Of a stretch of DNA of 64,000 nt, positions 25,693-34,061 are shown one piece after another. The notes under the pieces are model-generated. The model was given only the letters and a program-made list of their open reading frames with translations. It was not told the origin of the DNA and did not search any database. This stretch comes from Acidobacteriota bacterium. Its GTDB lineage: Bacteria > Acidobacteriota > Terriglobia > Bryobacterales > Bryobacteraceae. The DNA is taken from positions 863,632 through 927,631 of the forward strand of contig JAFDVZ010000002.1 of NCBI GenBank assembly GCA_018268715.1. Reading direction: 5' to 3'. The position numbers and the translations under genes are program-made. Every line of letters begins with the position of its first letter. Position 1 is the first letter of the stretch.

Positions 25693-27435
25693 ATGTCGTC
25701 TTCTTCCCCTCTCTTCCAGCGCCGTTTGGTGGGCCTCGCGCTCTGCCTGGTGCTATCGTTTACGGCCGCCGCCAAGGATCGCCCAAAGATCGCCAGGGAT
25801 CTGGACCTGACAAAGGGCGCTCTGACGCGCGACGTCATTGTGCGCTTTACCGCGCCGCCCACCAAGGACGACCTGAAGCTGCTCGGCGCGTTTGGGCAGA
25901 TGAAGAAGCAGTTCTCCAATTCGCGTTTCGCGGTGATGTCGCTGCCGATGAGCGTGCTCGCAAAGTTGGCCGACAATCCCAACGTCAGCTTCATGAGTCC
26001 GGACCGCCCGGTGCGTGGCTCGGTGGATCTGTCCACCTCCGCCGTGAACGCCCTGGTGGCGGCCCAGACCTATAGCGTGACGGGCGCCGGCATCGGCATC
26101 GCCATCATCGACAGCGGCGTGAGCGCCCACCAGGACTTCGGCTCGCGCATCGTGTACTCGGAGGACTTCACGGGCCTCGGCGTCACCAGCGATGGATACG
26201 GCCACGGCACCCACGTGGCGGGCATCGCGGCGGGCTCCGGCGCCGTGGCCGCCGCCACCTCTGGAGACACGCGGAAGTTTGCGGGCGTCGCGCCCGGGGC
26301 TAACATCATCAGCCTGCGCGTTCTCGACAGCACCGGCGCCGGGACCGACAGCGCCGTGATCGCGGCGATTCAACAGGCCATCGCCTTGAAGAGCCGTTAC
26401 AACATCCGCGTGATCAACCTGTCGCTGGGCCGTGCGGTCTTTGAGAGCTATCAGGATGATCCGTTGTGCCAGGCTGTCGAGCAGGCATGGCAGGCCGGCA
26501 TCGTCGTGGTCGTCGCGGCCGGAAACCAGGGCCGCAACAACAGCGGCGGCAACCATGGTTACGGCGCCATCTCGGCGCCCGCCAATGACCCCTACGCCAT
26601 CACCGTCGGCGCCATGAACACGAGCGGCACCGCCGCCCGCACCGATGACATCATGGCCAGCTACAGCTCCAAGGGTCCGACGCTGTACGACCACGTCGTG
26701 AAGCCGGATCTGGTGGCCCCGGGCAATCAGGTTCGCTCGACGCTCGCCTCCACCTCGGCCGCCCTGTTCACGCAGTACCCGTCCACGCAGTTGCCGGTGT
26801 CCTACTACGCCTCCGGCTCGAGCGGCCAGATCTCGACGAGTTACTTCACCTTGAGCGGCACCAGCATGGCGACGCCGGTGGTGAGCGGCGCGGCGGCCCT
26901 GCTGCTGGAGAAATACCCCTCGCTGACGCCCGATCAGGTGAAGGCGAAGCTCATGAAGACGGCGTACAAGTCGTTCCCCGCCAGCAGCACCGTGACGGAC
27001 GCTGGCGTCGCCTACACGGACTACTACGACATCTTCACCGTCGGCGCCGGCTATCTGGACATCCAGGCCGCGCTGGCCAACACGGACACGGTCAACGGCA
27101 ATGCGATGTCGCCGGTGGCGGTGTACAACGCCACGAGCGACACCGGCACGCTGAGCTTCGACGCCGCTTCGGTGTGGGGCAACTCGCTGGTGTGGGGCAC
27201 GTCGCTGGTGTGGGGCACAAGCCAGGTGGTGAACGGCTCGACGATCGTGTGGGGCACGTCGCTGGTGTGGGGCACGTCGCTGGTGTGGGGAACCACCGAC
27301 ACCCAGGACCGCGGCTTCAGCCTGGTGTGGGGCACGAACCTGAGCGCCACGGTGGACGCCTCGGCCGTCATCTTCGGATCGGCATCGGGCAACGTGGACC
27401 CGATGAACGTCCTGACAGTCCGCGTCAAGAACTAA
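25693..27435 (+). CDS. Secreted S8 (subtilisin-like) serine peptidase with C-terminal VWGT repeats
   Basis: The 580-residue subtilase has a signal peptide (about residues 1-25), an inhibitor-I9-like propeptide (about 30-110: DVIVRFTAPPTKDDLK, SNSRFAVMSLPMSVLAKLAD), and a catalytic domain with the full triad. The triad residues are Asp in GIAIIDSGVSAHQD, His in YGHGTHVAGIAAGSG and Ser in SGTSMATPVVSGAAALL. After the domain comes an unusual segment in which VWG(T/N) occurs seven times, mostly as LVWGTS. The ATG is chosen over the preceding TTG because of GGAG spacing. It probably degrades extracellular protein; the repeat tail may mediate surface attachment or secretion. Confidence 0.92.
   Translation: MSSSSPLFQRRLVGLALCLVLSFTAAAKDRPKIARDLDLTKGALTRDVIVRFTAPPTKDDLKLLGAFGQMKKQFSNSRFAVMSLPMSVLAKLADNPNVSFMSPDRPVRGSVDLSTSAVNALVAAQTYSVTGAGIGIAIIDSGVSAHQDFGSRIVYSEDFTGLGVTSDGYGHGTHVAGIAAGSGAVAAATSGDTRKFAGVAPGANIISLRVLDSTGAGTDSAVIAAIQQAIALKSRYNIRVINLSLGRAVFESYQDDPLCQAVEQAWQAGIVVVVAAGNQGRNNSGGNHGYGAISAPANDPYAITVGAMNTSGTAARTDDIMASYSSKGPTLYDHVVKPDLVAPGNQVRSTLASTSAALFTQYPSTQLPVSYYASGSSGQISTSYFTLSGTSMATPVVSGAAALLLEKYPSLTPDQVKAKLMKTAYKSFPASSTVTDAGVAYTDYYDIFTVGAGYLDIQAALANTDTVNGNAMSPVAVYNATSDTGTLSFDAASVWGNSLVWGTSLVWGTSQVVNGSTIVWGTSLVWGTSLVWGTTDTQDRGFSLVWGTNLSATVDASAVIFGSASGNVDPMNVLTVRVKN
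27168..27342 (+). repeat. In-frame tandem-like repeat coding VWGT units
   Basis: A 15-18 base unit (core CTGGTGTGGGGCACG) occurs seven times within the 3' part of the subtilase gene, with an interruption around 27220-27240 and another near 27290-27325. It encodes the VWGT(S)L motif. The near-identity of DNA copies suggests recent expansion or gene-conversion upkeep. Confidence 0.8.
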
Positions 27436-27457
27436 GTTGAACTAACTCCTGCCTGAT

Positions 27458-27482
27458 GGGAGAAGGCTCCCGGCCTTCTCCC
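27458..27482 (+). terminator. Rho-independent-like terminator after the subtilase
   Basis: GGGAGAAGG and CCTTCTCCC form a perfect 9-bp stem with a 7-base loop, 23 bases after the stop codon, followed by TTCTGGTTCTT. It lies between convergent genes and may serve both. Confidence 0.65.
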
Positions 27483-27508
27483 TTCTGGTTCTTCCAACTG
27501 GTCGGAAA

Positions 27509-27976
27509 CTAGATATAAGCAATGACGTCGATTTCGACCAGTGAGTCGCCCGGAACCCAGGCCGGCGCGACCGTGGTCCGAACCGGCGGGTACTCCCCGA
27601 ACCGCCCCTGGAACACCTTGTTCATCGCCGCGTAATCCTCCGCCTTCGCCAGATACACGTTGCACTTCAGGCACTTATCCATCGAAGAGCCGGCGTTCTT
27701 CAACTCGGCCTCGATCTCGTCGAGCACCGTCTTGGTGTGCTCCTCGATGGTGCCCTTGTAATGCGCGCCCTTGCCGGCCACGAACACCAGGTTCCCATAG
27801 GAGACGCAGCCGCTAAACAGGCCGGGCTTGTCCGGCTTCTTGCCGTTCTTGTAGTGGACCTTGCGTTCGGGTTTCGCTTCGGCGGCCTGGGCGGCGCCTT
27901 GTCCGGCGGCGGCCCCGGCCAGCGCGGCGCCGGCGCCGCGGAGCAGATTCCTGCGATTGGTCTTCTTCTCACTCAT
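27509..27976 (-). CDS. RidA-family (YjgF/UK114) protein with Tat-type signal
   Basis: This 155-residue protein carries an N-terminal twin-arginine signal (NRRNLLRGAGAALAGAAAG) ahead of a RidA domain (about residues 40-155: LFSGCVSYGNLVFVAGKGA, VLDEIEAELKNAGSSMDKCL, YPPVRTTVAPAWVPGDSLVEIDVIA). Cytoplasmic RidA deaminates reactive enamines and imines. The conserved Arg of the active site is seen in PPVRTT. An exported RidA is unusual, so the substrate is probably not the standard PLP-enzyme by-product. It is the last gene after the two uncharacterised paralogues, 37 bases downstream. Confidence 0.85.
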   Translation of the reverse strand: MSEKKTNRRNLLRGAGAALAGAAAGQGAAQAAEAKPERKVHYKNGKKPDKPGLFSGCVSYGNLVFVAGKGAHYKGTIEEHTKTVLDEIEAELKNAGSSMDKCLKCNVYLAKAEDYAAMNKVFQGRFGEYPPVRTTVAPAWVPGDSLVEIDVIAYI

Positions 27977-28013
27977 CTGGATAACTCCTTCCTGCTTCGA
28001 TAAAGAAACTGAC

Positions 28014-29201
28014 TCAGGCGCGCATGTGTTGGGATTGCGCCGGAGCCTGATACCGGACGCTGAGGTGCGGCGTCTCGATGCGCTGGCAACCCTTGGCTCG
28101 CGAATCGAGACAGGCTTCGGTAAGTCCGCTGGCGAGCAGCGTCCTTTCCACCGGGTAAGGGGCCCGCTTGGTGGTGAACATCTCCTCGATCTTGCTCACC
28201 AGGCAGGCCGAGTAGGTGACGTTGGGAACGGGCGTCAGAAGGAACTGCGTCGACAGCAGCCTCGAACGGCCCTTGACCTTGGCGGCGAAGTTGTAGTCCT
28301 TGATGGCGCCGTTCAGCATCAGCAGCGTGGCCCTGGTTCCGTCGCGGTACTCGATGAAGCAGGCGAGCGGCTTCTCCACCAGTTTCGGCAGAACGCCCGG
28401 AGCGGTGAGATCCTGCGTGCGGCCGTCCTGGATGGTGAGGCCTTGGGGCGAATCGGAACGGGACAGGGCGGAGGAGAGCAGCGCTTTCGACCAGCGGCCC
28501 TCGGCGCCGGCCTTCCATACCGCGTCGCCTTCGAGGGTGTGGACCGCGCGAACGCCCGTTTCGCCGCCGGCGCGCCGTTCGAGCATGGATTGCATGGCCT
28601 CGAGCGCGTGGTAGCCCATGGGGTCCGTGCCGCCCACGCCGACCATTACGGCCTCCTCAACCTGGGCGCCGGTGGGCATTTCGACGTCAGGCAGGCGCCA
28701 GGTGACGGGCAGCGACGAGCCGGCGAGCATGGGGAACTTCAGGCGCTTGGAGGCGTCCACCATCCACTTGGCCTTCTCGAAACTGTAGGACAGATGTTTG
28801 TCATTGTAAACCGGGACAGAACGGCCCGATTGCTCGAAGACGTCCACCACCTGCTTGAAGAACTCGTAGCGCGGATATTGGATCTGGCCTTTGTCGTTCA
28901 CCGGATAGTCGCCGTGCTCGCCGATGATCAGGACGGCGTCGACGGCGAGCGAGGCCCCGCCGCAGCGGAGGGCTTCGCCGATGGTGGGATAGACCTGGAA
29001 GCCGAACTCCGTGGCGCGCGTGGCGCTCTGGTCGCCCTCCGGTTTCTGGTCGACGTAGAGCGAGACCACCTTCACATTCGGTTTATGCCACTTGCCCGCG
29101 AGAGGATAGCCGACCAGGAAGCGGTCGCCCATGTGTTGGGCGTGCGAGAGGTACTTATAGATGGTCGCGACAATGGCGATGCGAACGGGTGTTTCGGGCA
29201 T
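28014..29201 (-). CDS. Uncharacterised protein, cytoplasmic paralogue of the next gene
   Basis: The function is unknown. From the ATG at 29201 (GGAG upstream) the 395-residue product is about as long as its neighbour and shares long blocks with it: VYPTIGEALRCGG, DAVLIIGEHGDYPVNDKGQ, IQYPRYEFFKQVVDVFEQS, VYNDKHLSYSFEKAKWM, LAGSSLPVTWRLPDVEMP, ALEAMQSMLERRAGGETGV and YPVERTLLASGL. No signal peptide is visible, unlike the paralogue. The strict conservation of GEHGDYP, NDKHLSY and GSSLPVTWR suggests an enzyme active site. Similar proteins are, to my knowledge, found mainly in Acidobacteria and Planctomycetes. Confidence 0.75.
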   Translation of the reverse strand: MPETPVRIAIVATIYKYLSHAQHMGDRFLVGYPLAGKWHKPNVKVVSLYVDQKPEGDQSATRATEFGFQVYPTIGEALRCGGASLAVDAVLIIGEHGDYPVNDKGQIQYPRYEFFKQVVDVFEQSGRSVPVYNDKHLSYSFEKAKWMVDASKRLKFPMLAGSSLPVTWRLPDVEMPTGAQVEEAVMVGVGGTDPMGYHALEAMQSMLERRAGGETGVRAVHTLEGDAVWKAGAEGRWSKALLSSALSRSDSPQGLTIQDGRTQDLTAPGVLPKLVEKPLACFIEYRDGTRATLLMLNGAIKDYNFAAKVKGRSRLLSTQFLLTPVPNVTYSACLVSKIEEMFTTKRAPYPVERTLLASGLTEACLDSRAKGCQRIETPHLSVRYQAPAQSQHMRA

Positions 29202-29203
29202 GG

Positions 29204-30466
29204 TCAACTTCTCCAGAACGTCGATTCGGCGGGCGCTTTGTAGGCGATTTTGAGGTGCGGGGTGTCGAGGCGCTTGCCGCCGTCGTGGAGGCTGTCGACG
29301 CCCGCCGCCGTGAGGCCGGTGGTGAGCAGCGTGCGCTCCACCGGGTAGGGCGGCTTGCCGGTCAGGTACATCCGCTCCATGTTGTTCACCAGCGGACTGA
29401 AGAAGCTGGCGAGCGAGGTGCGCGCGGGCGGCATGGGCAGATAGAGCTGGGTGGAGAAGATGTCCTTGCGGCCCTGGATGCGGGCGGCGAAGTTGAAGTC
29501 TTCGATGAGGCCGCTCATCAGCAGCATGGTGGACTTGAGGCCGTCGTTGTGTTCGTACTGGTAGGCGACCGGGTCCTTGACCATGCGGCGCATGTCGTCG
29601 AGGGTCGGGAAGATGTCGTTGAAGCCTTCACGGCAGGGCTTGAGGGTGTGGCTGCGGCACAGGGCCGCTTCGACCAGGTCGCGCGACCAGACGCCCTTTT
29701 CATGAGCCTGCCAGAAGGCGTCGCCGCGGTAGGCCTGGAGCGACTTGACGCCGGTCTCGCCGCCCTTTCGTCGCTCCACCATGCCCTGAAGCGATTCGAG
29801 GCCGTGGAAGTCGTAGCTGTCGACGCCGCCGTAGCAGACGCAGACGGCCTCCTCGGCGACCGCGTTGTCGGGGAACTCGACCGAGGGCGTGCGCCAGGTG
29901 ACCGGGAGGCTCGAGCCGGCGAGGAAGGGGATCTTCATGGACCGGGCGGTGTCGTACATCTGCTTGGCCCAGTCCCAGTTCCAGGACAGGTGTTTGTCGT
30001 TGAAGATAGGGACGACGCGGCTGCTCGACTTGAAGACGTCGACGGTTTCGTTGAAGAAGCGGTAACGGGGGTATTGGACCTGGCCCTTGGGGGTGCGGGG
30101 GTAGTCGCCGTGTTCGCCGACGATCACTACGCCGTCCACGTCTAATTTACTGGTGCCACGGGTGAGGGTTTCGGCGATGGTCGGGTAGACCTTCATGCCG
30201 GGGAAGCGCGCGGCGCGCTCCCTGGTGAGGTCGCCCTTGGGATGCTGGTCGACATAGAGGGAGACCAGATCCATGGGGGGATGGTGGTATTCGCCGTTCC
30301 AGCCGTAGCCTTCAAGGAAACGATCGATGATGTGCTGGCCGTGTGAAAACTGCCGGTAAACCGTGATGATGCCCGCGAGTTTCGGGCGCGCCGGAGCAGG
30401 AGCGCCGGCGAGCGAGGCTGGAACCAGAGCCGCGCCCTTGAGTAAATCTCGACGACTGAGCGCCAT
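29204..30466 (-). CDS. Uncharacterised Tat-exported protein, paralogue of the previous gene
   Basis: The 420-residue product starts with a twin-arginine signal (MALSRRDLLKGAALVPASLA). The mature part parallels its neighbour: KVYPTIAETLTRGTSKLDVD, GVVIVGEHGDYPRTPKGQV, PIFNDKHLSWNWDWAKQM, FLAGSSLPVTWRTPSVEFP, ESLQGMVERRKGGETGVKSL, YPVERTLLTTGLT and DTPHLKIAYKAP. It is the first gene of a three-gene operon with the paralogue (two-base gap) and the Tat-exported RidA. The family has no assigned activity. One paralogue exported by Tat and one apparently not is an unusual pairing. Confidence 0.75.
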   Translation of the reverse strand: MALSRRDLLKGAALVPASLAGAPAPARPKLAGIITVYRQFSHGQHIIDRFLEGYGWNGEYHHPPMDLVSLYVDQHPKGDLTRERAARFPGMKVYPTIAETLTRGTSKLDVDGVVIVGEHGDYPRTPKGQVQYPRYRFFNETVDVFKSSSRVVPIFNDKHLSWNWDWAKQMYDTARSMKIPFLAGSSLPVTWRTPSVEFPDNAVAEEAVCVCYGGVDSYDFHGLESLQGMVERRKGGETGVKSLQAYRGDAFWQAHEKGVWSRDLVEAALCRSHTLKPCREGFNDIFPTLDDMRRMVKDPVAYQYEHNDGLKSTMLLMSGLIEDFNFAARIQGRKDIFSTQLYLPMPPARTSLASFFSPLVNNMERMYLTGKPPYPVERTLLTTGLTAAGVDSLHDGGKRLDTPHLKIAYKAPAESTFWRS

Positions 30467-30567
30467 AGGGATACGGATATCATAAGCGCTCGGCCAGCGC
30501 GTGGAAGGCGTGGGATGAGGGTGGGCTAGAATGGAGGATTCGCGGCGCCGCGCCCGACACGCGGTCC

Positions 30568-31356
30568 ATGCGCTTTGAACGCCCAGGAGACTCCGTGTGG
30601 CAGGGTGACCTACGTTTCGTGATGAAGAACCTGATCCTGAAGGACTTCCGGATCCGATACAGGAACATGTCGCTGGGCGTGTTCTGGTCGCTGTTGAATC
30701 CTTCGGTGATGATGCTGGTGATGACGTTCGTCTTCACAAAGATCTTTCGGAACCCTTCGTCGAACTTTCCGGTATTCGTGCTGTGCGGCCTGGTGCCGTT
30801 CAACTTTTTCACCATCGCCTGGGCGACGGGCACCACCTGCATTGTGGAGAACGCCAGCCTGATTAAGAAAGTCAGGGTGCCGAGGGAGGTGTTCCCGATC
30901 GCGGCGGTGCTGTCGAACTGCCTGCACCTGGGGATTCAGATCGGGCTGCTGCTGGGCATTGCGCTCGCGACCGGCGTGAAGGTGACAGATAAATGGTTGT
31001 GGCTGCCAGCGTTGTGGGCGCTGGAGATCGTGTTCACCTGCGGGCTGGCGCTGGCGACGGCGAGCGTGAACGTGTTCATCCGCGACATGCGGTACGTGGT
31101 GGAGTCGTTCAACACGGTGCTGTTCTGGCTGGTGCCGATCTTCTATTCCTTCGAGGTGATCCCGCAGCAGTTTCGCGACGTCTACCAGTACAACCCGGTG
31201 GCGGCGCTGGTGCTGGCGATGCGGCAGGTGATACTCGACAACAGCGCCCCTTCGGCGACGCTGCTGATCAAATCTTTGGTGGTGTCGGTGACGTCGCTGG
31301 TGGGTGGGTTCGTTTTATTCCGGAAGCTGAAGCCGAGGTTTTACGACTACCTGTGA
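30568..31356 (+). CDS. ABC-2 type permease of a polysaccharide/teichoic-acid-type exporter
   Basis: This 262-residue membrane protein has six predicted TM helices and the ABC-2 exporter start [20 protein letters not shown], then [20 protein letters not shown] and [14 protein letters not shown]. Hydrophobic segments follow at [49 protein letters not shown] and [16 protein letters not shown]. That matches Wzm/TagG-like permeases, which export lipid-linked O-antigen-like polymers. The coupled ATPase gene starts inside its stop codon. No glycosyltransferase genes are nearby, so the substrate is unknown. Confidence 0.87.
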   Translation: MRFERPGDSVWQGDLRFVMKNLILKDFRIRYRNMSLGVFWSLLNPSVMMLVMTFVFTKIFRNPSSNFPVFVLCGLVPFNFFTIAWATGTTCIVENASLIKKVRVPREVFPIAAVLSNCLHLGIQIGLLLGIALATGVKVTDKWLWLPALWALEIVFTCGLALATASVNVFIRDMRYVVESFNTVLFWLVPIFYSFEVIPQQFRDVYQYNPVAALVLAMRQVILDNSAPSATLLIKSLVVSVTSLVGGFVLFRKLKPRFYDYL

Positions 31357-32099
31357 CTTCCACGGAGAAGTTCGCCATCCGCTTTCACGGCGTGACCAAG
31401 ACGTTTGCGCGGCATTCGGGACCGCAATTGATCCGGCAGCGCGCCCTGGGGATGCTTTTCGGCCGGAAACACGCGCCTTTTCATGCGTTGAGCGACGTCT
31501 CCTTCGACGTGCGGGAGGGCGAGGGACTGGCCGTCATCGGGTCGAATGGGGCGGGCAAGAGCACGCTGTTGGGTTTGACGGCGGGGCTCGCGGAGCCGGA
31601 CTCCGGGACGGTGGAGGTGAACGGGCGCATGGCGGCGCTGCTCGAGCTGGGATCGGGATTCCATCCCGACCTGACCGGGCGGGAGAACCTGTTCCTGAAC
31701 TCTTCCCTGATGGGGTTCACCGAGAAGCGGACCCGCGAGTTGTACGACTCGATCGTGGACTTTTCGGGGGTGGGCGACTTCATCGATGAGCCGTTACGCA
31801 CTTACTCGAGCGGCATGATCGTGCGGCTGGCGTTTTCCGTGGCCGTGAATCTCGATCCGGACATCCTGCTGGTGGACGAAGTGCTGGCGGTGGGCGACGC
31901 GGCGTTCCAGGCCAAGTGCTTCGGGCGCATTCTCGACTTGCGGAAGGCCGGAAAGACCTTCGTATGCGTGTCGCACAGCCGCGATATGCTGGCCGATGTG
32001 TGTGAATCAGCGATCTGGCTGGATCACGGAAAGGCCTTGATGACCGGCGCGTTCACCGAAGTCTTCCGGGCGTATTCGGAACGCCGGGCCGGGCGCTGA
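31353..32099 (+). CDS. ABC transporter ATPase of the polysaccharide-type exporter
   Basis: The 248-residue ATPase starts at GTG 31353, overlapping the permease stop by four bases (GTGA), so the two are translationally coupled. Motifs are the Walker [11 protein letters not shown]-loop region [20 protein letters not shown], signature YSSGM, Walker [14 protein letters not shown] and H-loop VSHS. The [11 protein letters not shown] segment is diagnostic of Wzt/TagH-type exporters. It lacks the C-terminal carbohydrate-binding domain found in some Wzt proteins, which implies recognition by another factor or a generic substrate. A longer upstream frame exists but would overlap the whole permease. Confidence 0.9.
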   Translation: MTSTEKFAIRFHGVTKTFARHSGPQLIRQRALGMLFGRKHAPFHALSDVSFDVREGEGLAVIGSNGAGKSTLLGLTAGLAEPDSGTVEVNGRMAALLELGSGFHPDLTGRENLFLNSSLMGFTEKRTRELYDSIVDFSGVGDFIDEPLRTYSSGMIVRLAFSVAVNLDPDILLVDEVLAVGDAAFQAKCFGRILDLRKAGKTFVCVSHSRDMLADVCESAIWLDHGKALMTGAFTEVFRAYSERRAGR

Positions 32100-32230
32100 C
32101 GGGCGGGCCGGCGGCTGTCGGGCGCCGAGGCCGTGGAGACGCAACGGCAGGAGCGAGCATCGGGCTTGCGCAGAGCCTTCTGGCCCTCCGCAAGGATGAT
32201 CTCGATCCACAACTCCTGTTCCGACGTCAC
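32024..32230 (-). CDS. Possible small protein, partly antisense to the ABC ATPase gene
   Basis: A GTG at 32230, preceded by GAGGG seven bases upstream within AGGAGAGAGGG, opens a 68-codon frame starting MTSEQELWIEIILAEGQKAL. It lies downstream of the chemoreceptor gene on the same strand. Its last 76 bases are antisense to the end of the ATPase gene. The C-terminal half is Arg/Pro/Ser-rich and looks like shadow coding. The start signal is good, but there is no family match. Confidence 0.25.
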   Translation of the reverse strand: MTSEQELWIEIILAEGQKALRKPDARSCRCVSTASAPDSRRPARQRPARRSEYARKTSVNAPVIKAFP

Positions 32231-32259
32231 GTTAAAACCCTCTCTCCTGTTGATACGAG

Positions 32260-32279
32260 CGAACCGTGGATCCGGTTCG
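32260..32279. terminator. Hairpin downstream of the chemoreceptor gene
   Basis: CGAACCG and CGGTTCG form a perfect 7-bp stem with a 6-base loop, 59 bases after the chemoreceptor stop. No T-run follows, so termination is uncertain; it also lies just before the small candidate frame at 32230. Confidence 0.35.
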
Positions 32280-32337
32280 ACGGTTTGTTACTTGGGAACG
32301 CGGAAATCGCCGGCCGGTTGGCTCACCCGTGCGCGAG

Positions 32338-33825
32338 CTAATGCGCGCCGGCGCCGATGTTGGCGGTCATTTCGTCGACGGCTCCGCTCATCTCGTCCGC
32401 CTGACGGCGCAGCGTCTGGCCAGCCGCGGCGCTCTCTTCGGCGGCGGCGGCGAACTCGTGCGTGTTGGAGCGGATCTCCTGGATCGAACGGTGCATCGAG
32501 TCGATGCTCGAGGCCTGGGACCGGCTGCGCTCCTGGAGCTTCCGGGCGATATCGTTGACCTGGCTTACGTCGGCGGTGACGGATTTGACGAAGGAGCTGA
32601 CCTCCTCGACGCGCCGGCGACCGGTGACCGAACGCTCCACCGAGGCCTGAATCAACTGCTCGCTGTCCCGCGCGGCTTCGGCGCATCGTTGGGCGAGGCT
32701 TCGAACTTCATCAGCCACCACCGCGAAGCCCAGGCCCGCGTCGCCTGACCGGGCGGCTTCGACGGCGGCGTTCAAGGCGAGGATGTTGGTTTGCGAGGCG
32801 ATCTCGTCGATCACCTTCATAATTTTCGAAATCTGATGGCTGGAGGCGTCGATCTGCTCCATGGCGACGGTGAGTTGCTGGAGAGTGCGGTTGGCGCCGT
32901 TAACATGCTCCTGCACCTGGGCCGCGAGCCGGGCGACTTCCTCGGCCGCCTGACGATTCTCTTGCGCGGTCCCGCTGACCACTTCCGCCGTGCTCGATGT
33001 GGAATCGATCGCCGTCGCCTGAATGACGGCGCGCTCCGCGATCATGTCGCCCGACGAAGACACGCTGGCCGCAGTCTTGGCCACGCCGCCGGCGTGCTCA
33101 AACAGCCGTCCCGCCACCAGACCCAGCTTCCGGATGATGCCGCGCACCAGTTGAAACGTCGCCGTGAGGACGAAAAGGCACAGGCCGATCACCACCCAGA
33201 CGATCATCCGGCTTTGTGAGATCTCCTTGTCGGCGGACCGGGAACTGGCGGCAAGCACCTGCTGTTGCGCCCGCTCGAGCGCCTGCGTGTTGTCCTGCAA
33301 CTGCTTGAGCAGGGGGTCCATCTTCTCCGTAAGGACTTCGTGGGCGGCGGCGAACTGATTGCGAGTCACCGCCTCCAGGTAAGCCTTCTGAAATTGCTGG
33401 ACCTGGAGCGCTCCGCTTTCCAACTTCTTCAATGCGTCCCGGGAAGCGGAGTCATCAATGAGTCCGTTCAGTTTCCGGATGCTCTCGACCAGGACGGCGG
33501 CGCTCTGAGCCGTGTCGGCGCCGGACGCCGCAGTGTGGCAGCCCTTGCATTCGCCCAGCTTCATCGACAATGCGGCGTCCACCTTGGTGTTCTGAATGAT
33601 ATAGGACGTCTGAACCCGCTTGGTCTCGCCCTGCAACTGATAGAAACCCGATTTGACGTCGCCAATCAGGTCGACGACGGAGGTTGTCTCGTTGGCGGCC
33701 TTGTTCAGGTGGGCGCCTAAGCGTTGGATTACCAGCAACGATGAATAACTCAATCCCAGTGTCAGGACAAGCAGGGCCAGGCCGGCGCCGGCAATCTTCT
33801 GCCCGAAAGTGGCTTTTGTGAACAC
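32338..33825 (-). CDS. Methyl-accepting chemotaxis protein with a periplasmic CXXCH haem motif
   Basis: This 495-residue chemoreceptor has TM1 (about residues 11-33), a helical periplasmic domain (about 35-205), TM2 (about 207-230), a short linker and a signalling domain with the conserved hairpin tip [19 protein letters not shown]. The sensor domain carries CKGCH at residues 93-97, a c-type haem attachment site, in a helical-bundle context. Haem-c chemoreceptors are known in Geobacter and sense redox or gases. No other che genes are in the window. The start is GTG; no ATG fits better. Proposed ligands (NO, O2 or redox state) are inference. Confidence 0.88.
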   Translation of the reverse strand: MFTKATFGQKIAGAGLALLVLTLGLSYSSLLVIQRLGAHLNKAANETTSVVDLIGDVKSGFYQLQGETKRVQTSYIIQNTKVDAALSMKLGECKGCHTAASGADTAQSAAVLVESIRKLNGLIDDSASRDALKKLESGALQVQQFQKAYLEAVTRNQFAAAHEVLTEKMDPLLKQLQDNTQALERAQQQVLAASSRSADKEISQSRMIVWVVIGLCLFVLTATFQLVRGIIRKLGLVAGRLFEHAGGVAKTAASVSSSGDMIAERAVIQATAIDSTSSTAEVVSGTAQENRQAAEEVARLAAQVQEHVNGANRTLQQLTVAMEQIDASSHQISKIMKVIDEIASQTNILALNAAVEAARSGDAGLGFAVVADEVRSLAQRCAEAARDSEQLIQASVERSVTGRRRVEEVSSFVKSVTADVSQVNDIARKLQERSRSQASSIDSMHRSIQEIRSNTHEFAAAAEESAAAGQTLRRQADEMSGAVDEMTANIGAGAH

Positions 33826-34020
33826 AGTGCTTCTGGCGCCGCAAACCTCAGCTGCAGCATCCTCCTGACAGTCTTATCGGCACTTTGGTAACGCGGGGTT
33901 TAGCCAATCGGCGAGTTGGCGATGAGAAAAAAGTACTGTTGTGCGGATTTGCGGGAAAGATCCTGAACGTTCGGAGAAAATCTCGTGAATTGTGTAGTTT
34001 GGCTCACATTATCGAGAAGA
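33826..34020. other. 195-base upstream region of the chemoreceptor gene
   Basis: The gap between the chemoreceptor start and the CHRD-gene terminator has a relatively AT-rich stretch (about 33925-34010) likely to hold the chemoreceptor promoter on the minus strand. I saw no gene or clear consensus in it. Confidence 0.4.
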
Positions 34021-34055
34021 AAGGACCCGCGGGAGAGCGTCTCCGGCGGGTCCTT
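34021..34055 (-). terminator. Long rho-independent terminator of the CHRD gene
   Basis: AAGGACCCGC pairs with GCGGGTCCTT, and inside it GGAGA pairs with TCTCC around a GCG loop; only one G/G mismatch interrupts 15 bp. On the minus strand it follows the CHRD gene stop by seven bases and continues into TTTCTTCTCG. Confidence 0.8.
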
Positions 34056-34061
34056 GGGACC

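Noticed and set aside
27168..27342. CRISPR-like array
   Set aside because: The repeats are in frame, lack unique spacers of constant length and encode VWGT units.
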